Source: Desulfuromonadales bacterium C00003107 (GTDB lineage: Bacteria > Desulfobacterota > Desulfuromonadia > Desulfuromonadales > Syntrophotaleaceae). From it: 6,601 nt of DNA. Location: positions 1-6,601 of the forward strand of contig MAXT01000112.1 in assembly GCA_001751225.1 (NCBI GenBank). The letters run 5' to 3'. The notes under the pieces are model-generated. The model saw only the letters and a list, made by a program, of their open reading frames with translations, searched no databases and was not told the origin of the DNA. Position 1 is the stretch's first letter, and every line of letters starts with the position of its first letter. Below, piece by piece: positions 1 to 5,622 of the stretch. The position numbers and the translations under genes are program-made.

Positions 1-34
1 CGACATGAATCAATAATCCTTACTCTGATTTAGT

Positions 35-499
35 TTGGAACTAACAGACAAGGGCGGAACTTGCGTCGCTGGCGACGAACTGCTCCAACTGCCGATGAGG
101 CTCAGGTTCGGCATGTTGCCCGTTACCCATGGGACCCCACCCTGCAGACTGTTCGAGCATCCTCCGGGCGTTTGCTTGATACCGCCACACCGTACTGACT
201 CCGGTTCTTTCCTGATGGCCGAAGTGCTGGGCGCCAAGAGCTGCATTCTGGTTAAGAATGTCGATGGCATGTTTACTGAAAACCCCGTCGTCAATCCCAA
301 TGCCACGCTGATTGATGATATCACTGTCGACGAAGTGCTGGCTCTGGACATGGAAGACCTGGTTTTCGAGCAAAAGCTGCTCTATCTGCTGCGCGATTCT
401 GTCAATGTTAAAGAGGTACGTATTGTTAACGGGCATAAGCGTGGCAATATCGAGAAAGCCATGCGCGGTGAAAAAGTTGGTACGGTGGTGCGCAAATAG
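35..499 (+). pseudogene. 5'-truncated molybdenum storage protein (MoSto)-type amino-acid-kinase-family gene
   Basis: The 154-residue reading frame matches the C-terminal part of MoSto subunits, which belong to the amino-acid kinase/UMP kinase fold family and store molybdate as polyoxo clusters using ATP. Visible family landmarks are HRTDSG (residues 52-57), the nucleotide-site segment KNVDGMFTENP (74-84), VNGHKRGN (131-138) and a GT near the end (149-150). Family members run to about 270 residues; here the N-terminal half, with the glycine-rich phosphate-binding loop, is absent. The frame opens with TTG at 35 and no ribosome binding site, and the same frame has stops at 14-16 (TAA) and 26-28 (TGA). 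Bases 1-30 show no MoSto-like coding in any plus-strand frame, which suggests a deletion, rearrangement or frameshift near base 30. MoSto is normally an alpha/beta heterohexamer encoded by adjacent genes, so a partner gene may lie to the left. Family assignment is confident. Loss of function is inferred; a plain UMP kinase is less likely because of the HRTDSG and VNGHKRGN segments. Confidence 0.68.
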
Positions 500-557
500 C
501 CCAAGGTAGTGGTGAAAAGGCCTCCTTTTGTGGGACCGATGGAATAGCAACTGTATC

Positions 558-577
558 TACCGCTATTCAGAGCGGTA
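558..577 (+). other. 7-bp hairpin in the leader of the small gene
   Basis: TACCGCT (558-564) and AGCGGTA (571-577) form a perfect 7-bp stem with a 6-base loop. It sits 9 bases before the ribosome binding site of the 601-819 gene. There is no T-run after it, so it is not a classic terminator. It could be an operator half-site pair or an mRNA leader structure; no known regulator motif was recognised. Confidence 0.25.
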
Positions 578-600
578 CACCCAGAAAAGGAGATTTGATT

Positions 601-819
601 ATGGCAGGAAATATTTTCTATCGTGAGCGCCGCAAGGTCGGCGAAGACTCCCATCAGGCCCGCTACATGGTGATGGCTGTCGCCGACGTTAACCTCAAGA
701 TGTTCGGCAAGCATATGCGTAAGTGCGAACTGGAGGCCATCGCTGAGGCGATTGGCGCTGAACTGTTGGCCCTGCCGCGTGGCGCCAAGTATGAAATGGA
801 TGATGACACCGACGATTAG
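601..819 (+). CDS. small conserved-looking hypothetical protein, 72 aa
   Basis: I do not recognise this protein. It is 72 residues, with no signal peptide or membrane segment, so probably cytoplasmic. It begins MAGNIFYRER, has a mixed central part (RYMVMAVADVNLKMFGKHMR, 21-40), an amphipathic helix-like stretch (CELEAIAEAIGAELLALPRG, 42-61), and an acidic end rich in aspartate (67-72). It has a single cysteine (C42) and histidines at 18 and 38, not in an obvious metal motif. The ATG at 601 is preferred over an in-frame TTG at 595 because AAGGAG (587-592) lies 8 bases before the ATG but only 2 before the TTG. It follows the MoSto-type remnant by about 100 bases on the same strand and is followed by a terminator, so it may have been the last gene of that transcription unit. 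A link to molybdenum is only suggested by position. Confidence 0.8.
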   Translation: MAGNIFYRERRKVGEDSHQARYMVMAVADVNLKMFGKHMRKCELEAIAEAIGAELLALPRGAKYEMDDDTDD

Positions 820-858
820 TCGTTTGCTTTTTGAGATAAACGGTAATTAGTTGAGATG

Positions 859-892
859 AAAGGGCCCTGCGAATATGCGGGGCCCTTTTTTT
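859..892 (+). terminator. Rho-independent terminator after the small 72-aa gene
   Basis: AAAGGGCCCTGC (859-870) pairs with GCGGGGCCCTTT (877-888) in a 12-bp stem with one T-G wobble and a 6-base loop (GAATAT). Seven T residues run from 886 to 892. It lies 40 bases past the stop codon at 819 and ends the plus-strand unit before the convergent ssb gene. Confidence 0.9.
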
Positions 893-960
893 GATTTGTT
901 TCGTTCAGAACAACCCTCGAGCAGATGGAGCCCGGGGTTGTGGCAAAGAAAGGTCTAAAC

Positions 961-994
961 AAAAAAAGCCGCCAGGCACAAGGCTTGGCGGCTT
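961..994 (-). terminator. Rho-independent terminator of ssb
   Basis: Read on the minus strand, AAGCCGCCA (994 to 986) pairs with TGGCGGCTT (974 to 966) in a 9-bp GC-rich stem, followed by an uninterrupted T-run (967 to 961). It starts about 30 bases beyond the ssb stop codon. Together with the terminator at 859-892 it insulates two convergent units. Confidence 0.88.
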
Positions 995-1025
995 CTGGGT
1001 TTACATTTTTGCAAATGACCGGGAA

Positions 1026-1487
1026 TTAAAATGGAATATCGTCGTCGGGATTGAATTGGACGTTGTTGTAATTGTTTTGTGGGGCGTTCTGTGGGGCACT
1101 TTGGTCCATCGATGGTTCTTGCCGGGTTTCGCGGCGAGGGCTGGCGCTGTTATCGTCTCCGGCCCGACCGAGCATTTGCATCTGGTCGCCGACGATTTCG
1201 GTGGAGTAGCGGGTGTTGCCGTCGCGGTCCTCCCACTTTCTGGTCTGCAATTTGCCTTCGATATAAATCTGCTTGCCCTTGGTCAGATACTTGCCGCAGA
1301 TCTCGGCAAGTTGCCGCCAGACGACGATGTTATGCCATTCTGTTTTCTCTTGCCGGTTGCCGTCCCGGTCCTTGTAGCTTTCCGTGGTGGCGAGTGAGAA
1401 ATTACAGACGGCGGTGCCGCTGGCGGTATAGCGCAGTTCGGGGTCTTTGCCGAGGTTTCCAACCAGAATTACTTTATTGACCGACAT
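1026..1487 (-). CDS. ssb: single-stranded DNA-binding protein SSB
   Basis: SSB coats single-stranded DNA during replication, recombination and repair, usually as a homotetramer, and recruits partner proteins through its C-terminal tip. The 153-residue protein has the usual bacterial length. An OB-fold covers residues 1 to about 107, opening with the typical [19 protein letters not shown] (2-20) and containing WHNIVVW (51-57), the [15 protein letters not shown] block (71-85) and aromatic DNA-contact candidates such as W51 and W85. A flexible Gln/Asn/Pro-rich linker (about 108-146) follows, then the acidic tip DDDIPF (148-153), the conserved partner-binding motif. The ATG at 1487-1485 has AGGAGG (1502-1497 on the minus strand) 9 bases upstream. 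The gene appears monocistronic: it has its own terminator at 961-994, and the large region upstream of it carries no intact gene. No uvrA neighbour, as in enterobacteria, is visible. Confidence 0.97.
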   Translation of the reverse strand: MSVNKVILVGNLGKDPELRYTASGTAVCNFSLATTESYKDRDGNRQEKTEWHNIVVWRQLAEICGKYLTKGKQIYIEGKLQTRKWEDRDGNTRYSTEIVGDQMQMLGRAGDDNSASPRRETRQEPSMDQSAPQNAPQNNYNNVQFNPDDDIPF

Positions 1488-1502
1488 AGCGGTGAGCCTC
1501 CT

Positions 1503-2304
1503 CTGTTGCTAATAGACAAAAGTTACTGACACTTTCCGGCCCTCATTTATCCCCTTTTGGGGCTTGACTCTGCAGAGATTAGGGCATTAAAGAGTGTTGC
1601 GTTCTCTGGAGGATTGGCGGATCAGTGTTGAAAGCCATTCCGAGGATTGATTTTCATTCGAATCGAAAATTCTCCCATAAAAAAAATACCTCGTCAATAA
1701 GAATATTTAAGACTTGCCTATAACAAGGGTGTCTTGACGGAATAAATTGAAAGGTGCTCCACTTGAGGGTGGGGCTAAAGAGCAGGAACAAGATGGGGCA
1801 GGAGTTATTAATCCACTGCGTTGCGTTATCGATTAGCCAGGATATGGTCTGCCTGGTCCGCGCTCATCATGTACCGGGCAGTGCCATTTTTGCAACTCTC
1901 CGGTTTCTGGGTCAAGCCATAGACCTTGATAAAAGGCTACGATTCAAAGGAGAAGGATCGACGAATGATAGGCAGCGGCATACCGACTCGCTCAGCGCTG
2001 TAATATTTATAGCGCCCAGCTAGCGTCCATATCTTTTCCATTTTTTCAATTGGTTAAGATCGATTGTTGAATCACTAAGACTGGCCTCATTGACATACCG
2101 TGGAGGTGGACTGTCAATTAGAGACTTCTTCCCAGTCAGGTCCCCTTCATCCCTACTGCTGTTTCATAATCTGAGCGAAAAACAGAAGGCCCGGAGGCTC
2201 AAATGTTCTATAATGCGTTAACTAAAATCATTGTAATAACAGTTGCGCCCCTTCAGGGACGCTGCAGAAGTATGTTGCGTTGACCGGTTGAAAAATGTTC
2301 GTGT
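1503..2304. other. gene-poor intergenic region between ssb and the chemoreceptor gene
   Basis: No convincing intact gene is visible in about 800 bases. Structural items include a 10-bp perfect palindrome CTCTGCAGAG (1568-1577), CCCCTTTTGGGG (1551-1562), an A/T-rich inverted repeat ATTTTC...GAAAAT (1650-1670) around ATTCGAAT, and ATTGACA...TGTCAAT (2089-2095 and 2112-2118). A perfect TATAAT lies at 2209-2214 without a good -35. An 89-codon plus-strand frame at 1754-2023 starts with GTG, lacks a good ribosome binding site and resembles nothing known to me. On the minus strand between about 2056 and 1840, short protein-like stretches occur in different frames separated by stops, for example one beginning MEKIWTLAGRYKYYSAER (from about 2045) and another containing LDPETGELQKWH. 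These may be remains of a decayed gene, but I cannot name it. No clear promoter for ssb was found. Confidence 0.5.
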
Positions 2305-2342
2305 AACAAAAACAGGCAGCCAAACGGCTGCCTGTTTTTGTT
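2305..2342 (-). terminator. strong, probably bidirectional terminator after the chemoreceptor gene
   Basis: The arms 2305-2321 and 2326-2342 form a perfect 17-bp stem with the 4-base loop AAAC. The core GGCAGCC/GGCTGCC is flanked by A5 on one side and T5 on the other, so both strands give a GC stem followed by a short T-run. It starts 29 bases beyond the stop codon of the minus-strand chemoreceptor gene and could also stop any plus-strand transcript coming from the 2209-2300 region. Confidence 0.9.
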
Positions 2343-2371
2343 GTTAATGTCATGCCTTAACCTTGTGGCAA

Positions 2372-4543
2372 TCAGTATTTACCAAACTCACTGTCGTCAA
2401 GGGCGATGGTCGGCTGCACGGGCTGTTGCATTGCAGGCAGTTCAGAGTGGGCAATAAAGGAAGGTGTGGTCGAAGGCTTGGCTACGTTGTTGCGCTTCAT
2501 GTTGACCTGTTCGCTGAGCTTGAAGCGGCTCAGCATCTGACGCAGTTGCTCGGCCTGTGCCGACAATTCTTCAGCCGCCGCAGCGCTTTCTTCGGCATTG
2601 GCGGTGTTCTGTTGGGTCACCTGGTCGATCTGATTCAGGCCCTGGTTGATCTGACCAATTCCCTGGGACTGTTCGTTGGAGGCCGCGGCAATTTCGCTGA
2701 CCAAATCCGTGGCTTTGATAACCGCTGTGACGATTTCTTTCAGGGCAATCTCTGTCTGTCCCGCGATCTGCGTGCCGTTGGCAGTTTTTTGCACTGACCC
2801 TTCGATCAGTTCGGCGGTTTCCTTGGCTGCCTGTGCGCTGCGTGCCGCCAGGTTGCGCACCTCTTCGGCTACGACCGCAAAGCCTTTGCCGTGCTGTCCG
2901 GCGCGGGCCGCCTCCACGGCGGCGTTAAGGGCCAGCAGGTTGGTCTGGAAAGCGATCTCGTCGATGACTTTAATGATTTTGGAGATATTCTTCCCGGCTG
3001 CGTTGATTTCAGCCATAGCACCAACCATGTCCTGCATCTGTTGATTGCCCTTTTCGGCGGCGTCCTTGGCCTGGAGAACCAGTTGGTTGGCCTGGGTGGC
3101 GTTGTCGGCGTTTTGCACGGTCTGTGAGGCCAGTTCCGTCATTGAGGCGGTGATTTCCTCCACTGAGGCAGCCGACTCGGTGGCCCCCTGCGAGAGGGAT
3201 TGGCTGCCATCGGCGACTTGCATGGAGCCGCTGGCGATCTGTTCACCCGAGGTAAAGATTTCCGCAATCAGGGTGTTGAGGTCCTGTCCCAGCTGTTTCA
3301 GGGCGCCGCGAATGGCGTCTTGGCCGTCTCTGGGGACGATCTCGAAGGTCAGGTCGCTAGCCGCCAGCTTTTGCAACGAGCCAACCATTTCATCTTGTAG
3401 ACTGTCGGCAAAGCGGTCCATGCTTTGGGCCATCTGGCCGATTTCGTCCTGGCGAGTGAGGTTGAGCCGCATATCGAGATGGCCCTTTTCCATCTCTTCG
3501 ATCATGGCGCAACTCCGTTTCATCGGCCCAATAATGCCTCTGGCGATGATCCAGGCAAAGAAGATACCCAGGGGCAAGGCGACCGCCACCAGCACGATAT
3601 TGCCGGTGCGGGTGCCGCTGGCTGCTTGCAGCATCTCTTCGTCCGTCATGATATTGTCGCCGGCGGTCTTGATCACCGAGCTGAGCAAAGTTTTTACCTG
3701 CTGTAGGGCGGGCATGGTCTTGGTGGCGTAGATGGTGCTGGCCTGCTGCATGCCGCCGACCAGCTCTTCGGCACGCTGTTTCAGCTGCTGTAAATGGTCT
3801 TGGGTTTCAGCCAGGGCTGGCAGGGTCTGACTTTGGAAGATGGAATAAGCTTTGTTGCGATTGGTCAGGTTGCTTTCGATCGCCACTGCCGATTTATGCA
3901 GACGTTCGTGCGGTGCTTGTATCTTTTGAAACAGCCGCGCCAGTTCAGAATCGGAGGCGGCTGCCTGCTTGGCCTTGTCACTGTCGAGGAATTTCCCCAA
4001 GCCGCACCGGTGGGGATCAGTCTGCACGTTGATCCTGGTCTTGTCCTCGGCAAATACCGACAGGATGGCATTGGCCCAGGCTAAATGATCGGTCTCTTTT
4101 TCGGCGATGAATTTGGGTAAAGAGATGTCGGCTTGTCGAAAGGTTTGGCCAATGATCACCGCGGATTCGTGCAGGTCGCGATGGGGCTCTTCGAGCTGTG
4201 CCAGTACTCCCTTCAGTTCGGGTACCAGTGCTTCGGCATGTTGACGACCTTCGCCGTAATACCATTTCCCGAATCCGCATTTATGGGGGTCGGTTTGCAC
4301 CTCTAGTTTAGTGATTTGGTCATTGGTAAGCAGGGCGTTGACCTCGTTGGCCCATTCGAGATGATCCACCTCCCGTTGGATCATCTCCGCGCGCAGGGCA
4401 TTGCCGGCAATTACTTCTTTAGCATTTCCGACGATGTTACCCACCCCCCAAATCGACCACCCGGCAACGAGAGTCAGTAGCAGTAGTACTAAGCCAAAAC
4501 CGATGGCAAATTTGCCGCTCAATCTGATGTTTTGCCAAGTCAT
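2372..4543 (-). CDS. methyl-accepting chemotaxis protein with two periplasmic CZB-like zinc-binding modules
   Basis: This inner-membrane chemoreceptor passes a ligand signal to CheA/CheW. From the chosen start the protein is 723 residues. A first membrane helix (about 12-31) and a second (about 313-335) enclose a predicted periplasmic region of about 280 residues. That region holds two copies of a CZB-type (chemoreceptor zinc-binding) pattern: H61, C89 in CGFGKW, H121 and H125 in PHRDLH; then H153, C180 in CGLGKF, H212 and H216 in PHERLH. Spacings are almost identical (28/32/4 and 27/32/4). A HAMP linker (about 336-388) and a long signalling coiled coil follow; the conserved hairpin tip, about 523-569, includes [20 protein letters not shown] and [13 protein letters not shown]. 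No C-terminal NWETF-type CheR tether is seen. The start at 4543 is preferred to an upstream in-frame ATG at 4606 because of its strong ribosome binding site and because it puts the first membrane helix close to the N-terminus. No che genes are adjacent. The ligand is unknown; zinc or a zinc-dependent signal is inferred. Confidence 0.93.
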   Translation of the reverse strand: MTWQNIRLSGKFAIGFGLVLLLLTLVAGWSIWGVGNIVGNAKEVIAGNALRAEMIQREVDHLEWANEVNALLTNDQITKLEVQTDPHKCGFGKWYYGEGRQHAEALVPELKGVLAQLEEPHRDLHESAVIIGQTFRQADISLPKFIAEKETDHLAWANAILSVFAEDKTRINVQTDPHRCGLGKFLDSDKAKQAAASDSELARLFQKIQAPHERLHKSAVAIESNLTNRNKAYSIFQSQTLPALAETQDHLQQLKQRAEELVGGMQQASTIYATKTMPALQQVKTLLSSVIKTAGDNIMTDEEMLQAASGTRTGNIVLVAVALPLGIFFAWIIARGIIGPMKRSCAMIEEMEKGHLDMRLNLTRQDEIGQMAQSMDRFADSLQDEMVGSLQKLAASDLTFEIVPRDGQDAIRGALKQLGQDLNTLIAEIFTSGEQIASGSMQVADGSQSLSQGATESAASVEEITASMTELASQTVQNADNATQANQLVLQAKDAAEKGNQQMQDMVGAMAEINAAGKNISKIIKVIDEIAFQTNLLALNAAVEAARAGQHGKGFAVVAEEVRNLAARSAQAAKETAELIEGSVQKTANGTQIAGQTEIALKEIVTAVIKATDLVSEIAAASNEQSQGIGQINQGLNQIDQVTQQNTANAEESAAAAEELSAQAEQLRQMLSRFKLSEQVNMKRNNVAKPSTTPSFIAHSELPAMQQPVQPTIALDDSEFGKY

Positions 4544-4549
4544 TTGCGT

Positions 4550-4555
4550 CTCCTT
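4550..4555 (-). promoter_or_regulatory. ribosome binding site that decides the chemoreceptor start
   Basis: On the minus strand AAGGAG (4555 to 4550) lies 6 bases before the ATG at 4543-4541. The alternative ATG at 4606-4604 has only a weak A-rich sequence (CAAGAAATTAATAAAGT) before it and would add 21 residues ahead of the first membrane helix. The downstream ATG is therefore the likelier start. Confidence 0.8.
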
Positions 4556-5505
4556 CTGTAAGGTTTGGGGGGCATAAGAATTAACGCTCTGAAAACTTTT
4601 GGCCATACTTTATTAATTTCTTGAGTAAGCACTAAGTAGTTGCCGCTAAAAAACACATTTTAAGTATAGGTACCTAATTATTTGCCAGAAATGATTAAAG
4701 TCAATGCGGTATAGGCGAAAATTCGACCTTGTTTACCATTCCGGATTATTCTTTCGATGTGGATGAGGCTTCTTTTAGGGATCGGTGCATGCCGGTTTAT
4801 GGTTGTTCAAGTAGCTGAACTCATTCGTTTTATTTTGAACTGAGACAAATAGTTAGAGTGCTGTCGGAGGACGCTATGTGTTTAAATGTTTCGCCAAAGT
4901 TTTTCGACACCTTAACTGTGCTGGACTCGTAAAAGTGATAAATTAACCTAACGTATCGAATTGATAGAGCAATATAGAGTTTTCGCTTCACGAAGCACAG
5001 GTTTTATGGCTGAAAAATTCTGTAATATCAAAGGGTTGTCTTTGGCTGCCAAGATTCACGTAAAAGGCGAAAAATAGATCGACATGTCCAATCCTTTTGA
5101 GCATATGGGACCTCACGGGTGGCGCACCACGGAGCTCTATACCATGCTTAGTCTGGTGCTTTTGTAGCAAATGGAAGACTTGACCGACGACGCCGTGCAC
5201 CAGGGTTGCCTTCAATATCACTGACGCCACTGATTTTAGTGCCTATGGGGCACCCCGCACCCTGTGGACCATGCGGGAGGTAGGATAGAGTCCCCGTATT
5301 GCCAAATTGGCCAAGTCAACTTATTCGGGGGAAAAACGGCGGACTTTGGAAATTCATTGGTCATCAGTTTTTTGTCAGTGCTGTTTTGTTTCTGGTGGGA
5401 GTGACACAGCATGAGAAGAGTATTTTGAGCGTTGACTGCGTATCAACTTAGAGCCAGATGACTCTGTTTCTGCTAGGTATTGCTAGTAAGCATTGTAGCT
5501 AAAAT
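4556..5505. other. long gene-poor region between chemoreceptor and acyltransferase promoters
   Basis: This near 1-kb stretch contains no intact gene that I can support, and it is more A/T-rich than the flanking genes. Near the chemoreceptor, on the minus strand, are a TATACT -10-like hexamer (4668 to 4663) without a good -35, overlapped by the 10-bp palindrome TAGGTACCTA (4667-4676), and a poor sigma-54-like match (4687 to 4673, with GG instead of GC at -12). At 4876-4932 an 18-codon plus-strand frame follows a GGAGG (4866-4870) at 5-base spacing. From 5006 to 5414 are the disrupted frames listed separately. TGCTAG occurs twice, 10 bases apart (5471-5476, 5481-5486), just before the sigma-54-like element. 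Confidence 0.5.
5006..5414 (+). pseudogene. possible decayed protein-coding gene, family unknown
   Basis: I do not recognise the product. An ATG at 5006 opens a frame starting MAEKFCNIKGLSLAAKIHVK; it is broken by TAG at 5075 and TAG at 5165 and ends at TGA 5222. Between the stops it reads protein-like, for example NPFEHMGPHGWRTTELYTML. In the next frame, open from 5184, comes ITDATDFSAYGAPRTLWTMR; TAG at 5286 interrupts it, and it continues SPRIAKLAKSTYSGEKRRTL to TGA at 5412. The pattern of protein-like segments joined by three in-frame stops and one apparent frameshift fits a gene in decay. There is no good ribosome binding site at 5006. An unbroken 80-codon frame on the opposite strand (5230-4988, GTG start) is an alternative reading but has no recognisable motif. 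Chance open frames are not excluded. Confidence 0.28.
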
Positions 5506-5520
5506 TGGCCAGAGACTTGC
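5506..5520 (+). promoter_or_regulatory. sigma-54-like -24/-12 promoter element upstream of plsC
   Basis: TGGCCAGAGACTTGC matches the sigma-54 (RpoN) pattern TGGCACG-N4-TTGC, with the invariant GG and GC exactly 10 bases apart. Transcription would start near 5532, leaving a leader of about 90 bases before the acyltransferase ATG. A sigma-54 promoter needs an enhancer-binding activator; the TGCTAG direct repeat at 5471-5486 lies immediately upstream, which is closer than enhancers usually sit. Sequence match only. Confidence 0.4.
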
Positions 5521-5560
5521 GAAATTTGTGGAGCCTGTAAAGTCCTTTGCCGAAAAAGGT

Positions 5561-5589
5561 TTGACTCCCCCGCGCCCCTCTCTTAAACT
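5561..5589 (+). promoter_or_regulatory. sigma-70-like promoter of the plsC-RNase J operon
   Basis: TTGACT (5561-5566) is a 5/6 match to the -35 consensus. A 17-base spacer, very C-rich, separates it from TAAACT (5584-5589), a 4/6 match to the -10 consensus. Transcription would start near 5596 and give a leader of about 27 bases containing the AAGGA ribosome binding site (5611-5615). Confidence 0.5.
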
Positions 5590-5622
5590 GGCGCCATTAA
5601 TAGATTATGAAAGGATTTTCGG

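Noticed and set aside
515..529. AAAAGG-CCT-CCTTTT hairpin after the MoSto remnant as a terminator
   Set aside because: Only a 6-bp, mostly A-T stem with a 3-base loop and no T-run beyond the stem; the real terminator is at 859-892.
910..941. Inverted repeat ACAACCC...GGGTTGT between the two convergent terminators
   Set aside because: The 18-base loop and lack of a T-run on either strand argue against a terminator; no regulator or recombination motif recognised.
1568..1577. CTCTGCAGAG palindrome upstream of ssb as a LexA (SOS) box
   Set aside because: It does not fit the CTGT-N8-ACAG pattern or other LexA patterns I know; a 10-bp palindrome is short enough to occur by chance.
1754..2023. 89-codon plus-strand ORF (GTG start)
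   Set aside because: No good ribosome binding site, no recognisable motif, composition unlike the neighbouring genes, and it overlaps broken coding-like stretches on the other strand.
2676..3731. Long plus-strand ORFs opposite the chemoreceptor gene
   Set aside because: They are antisense shadows of the conserved signalling and HAMP regions, which carry unmistakable chemoreceptor motifs on the minus strand.
4544..4606. 21-residue N-terminal extension of the chemoreceptor from the ATG at 4606
   Set aside because: Weak ribosome binding site, and the extension would place a polar tail before the first membrane helix. The ATG at 4543 has AAGGAG at ideal spacing.
4673..4687. Sigma-54-like element for the chemoreceptor (minus strand TGGCAAATAATTAGG)
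   Set aside because: The -12 element reads GG instead of the near-invariant GC, so the match is too weak to call.
4988..5230. 80-codon minus-strand ORF with GTG start
   Set aside because: No recognisable domain and no clear ribosome binding site; the opposite strand reads as more protein-like despite stops. Kept only as an alternative in the decayed-gene entry.
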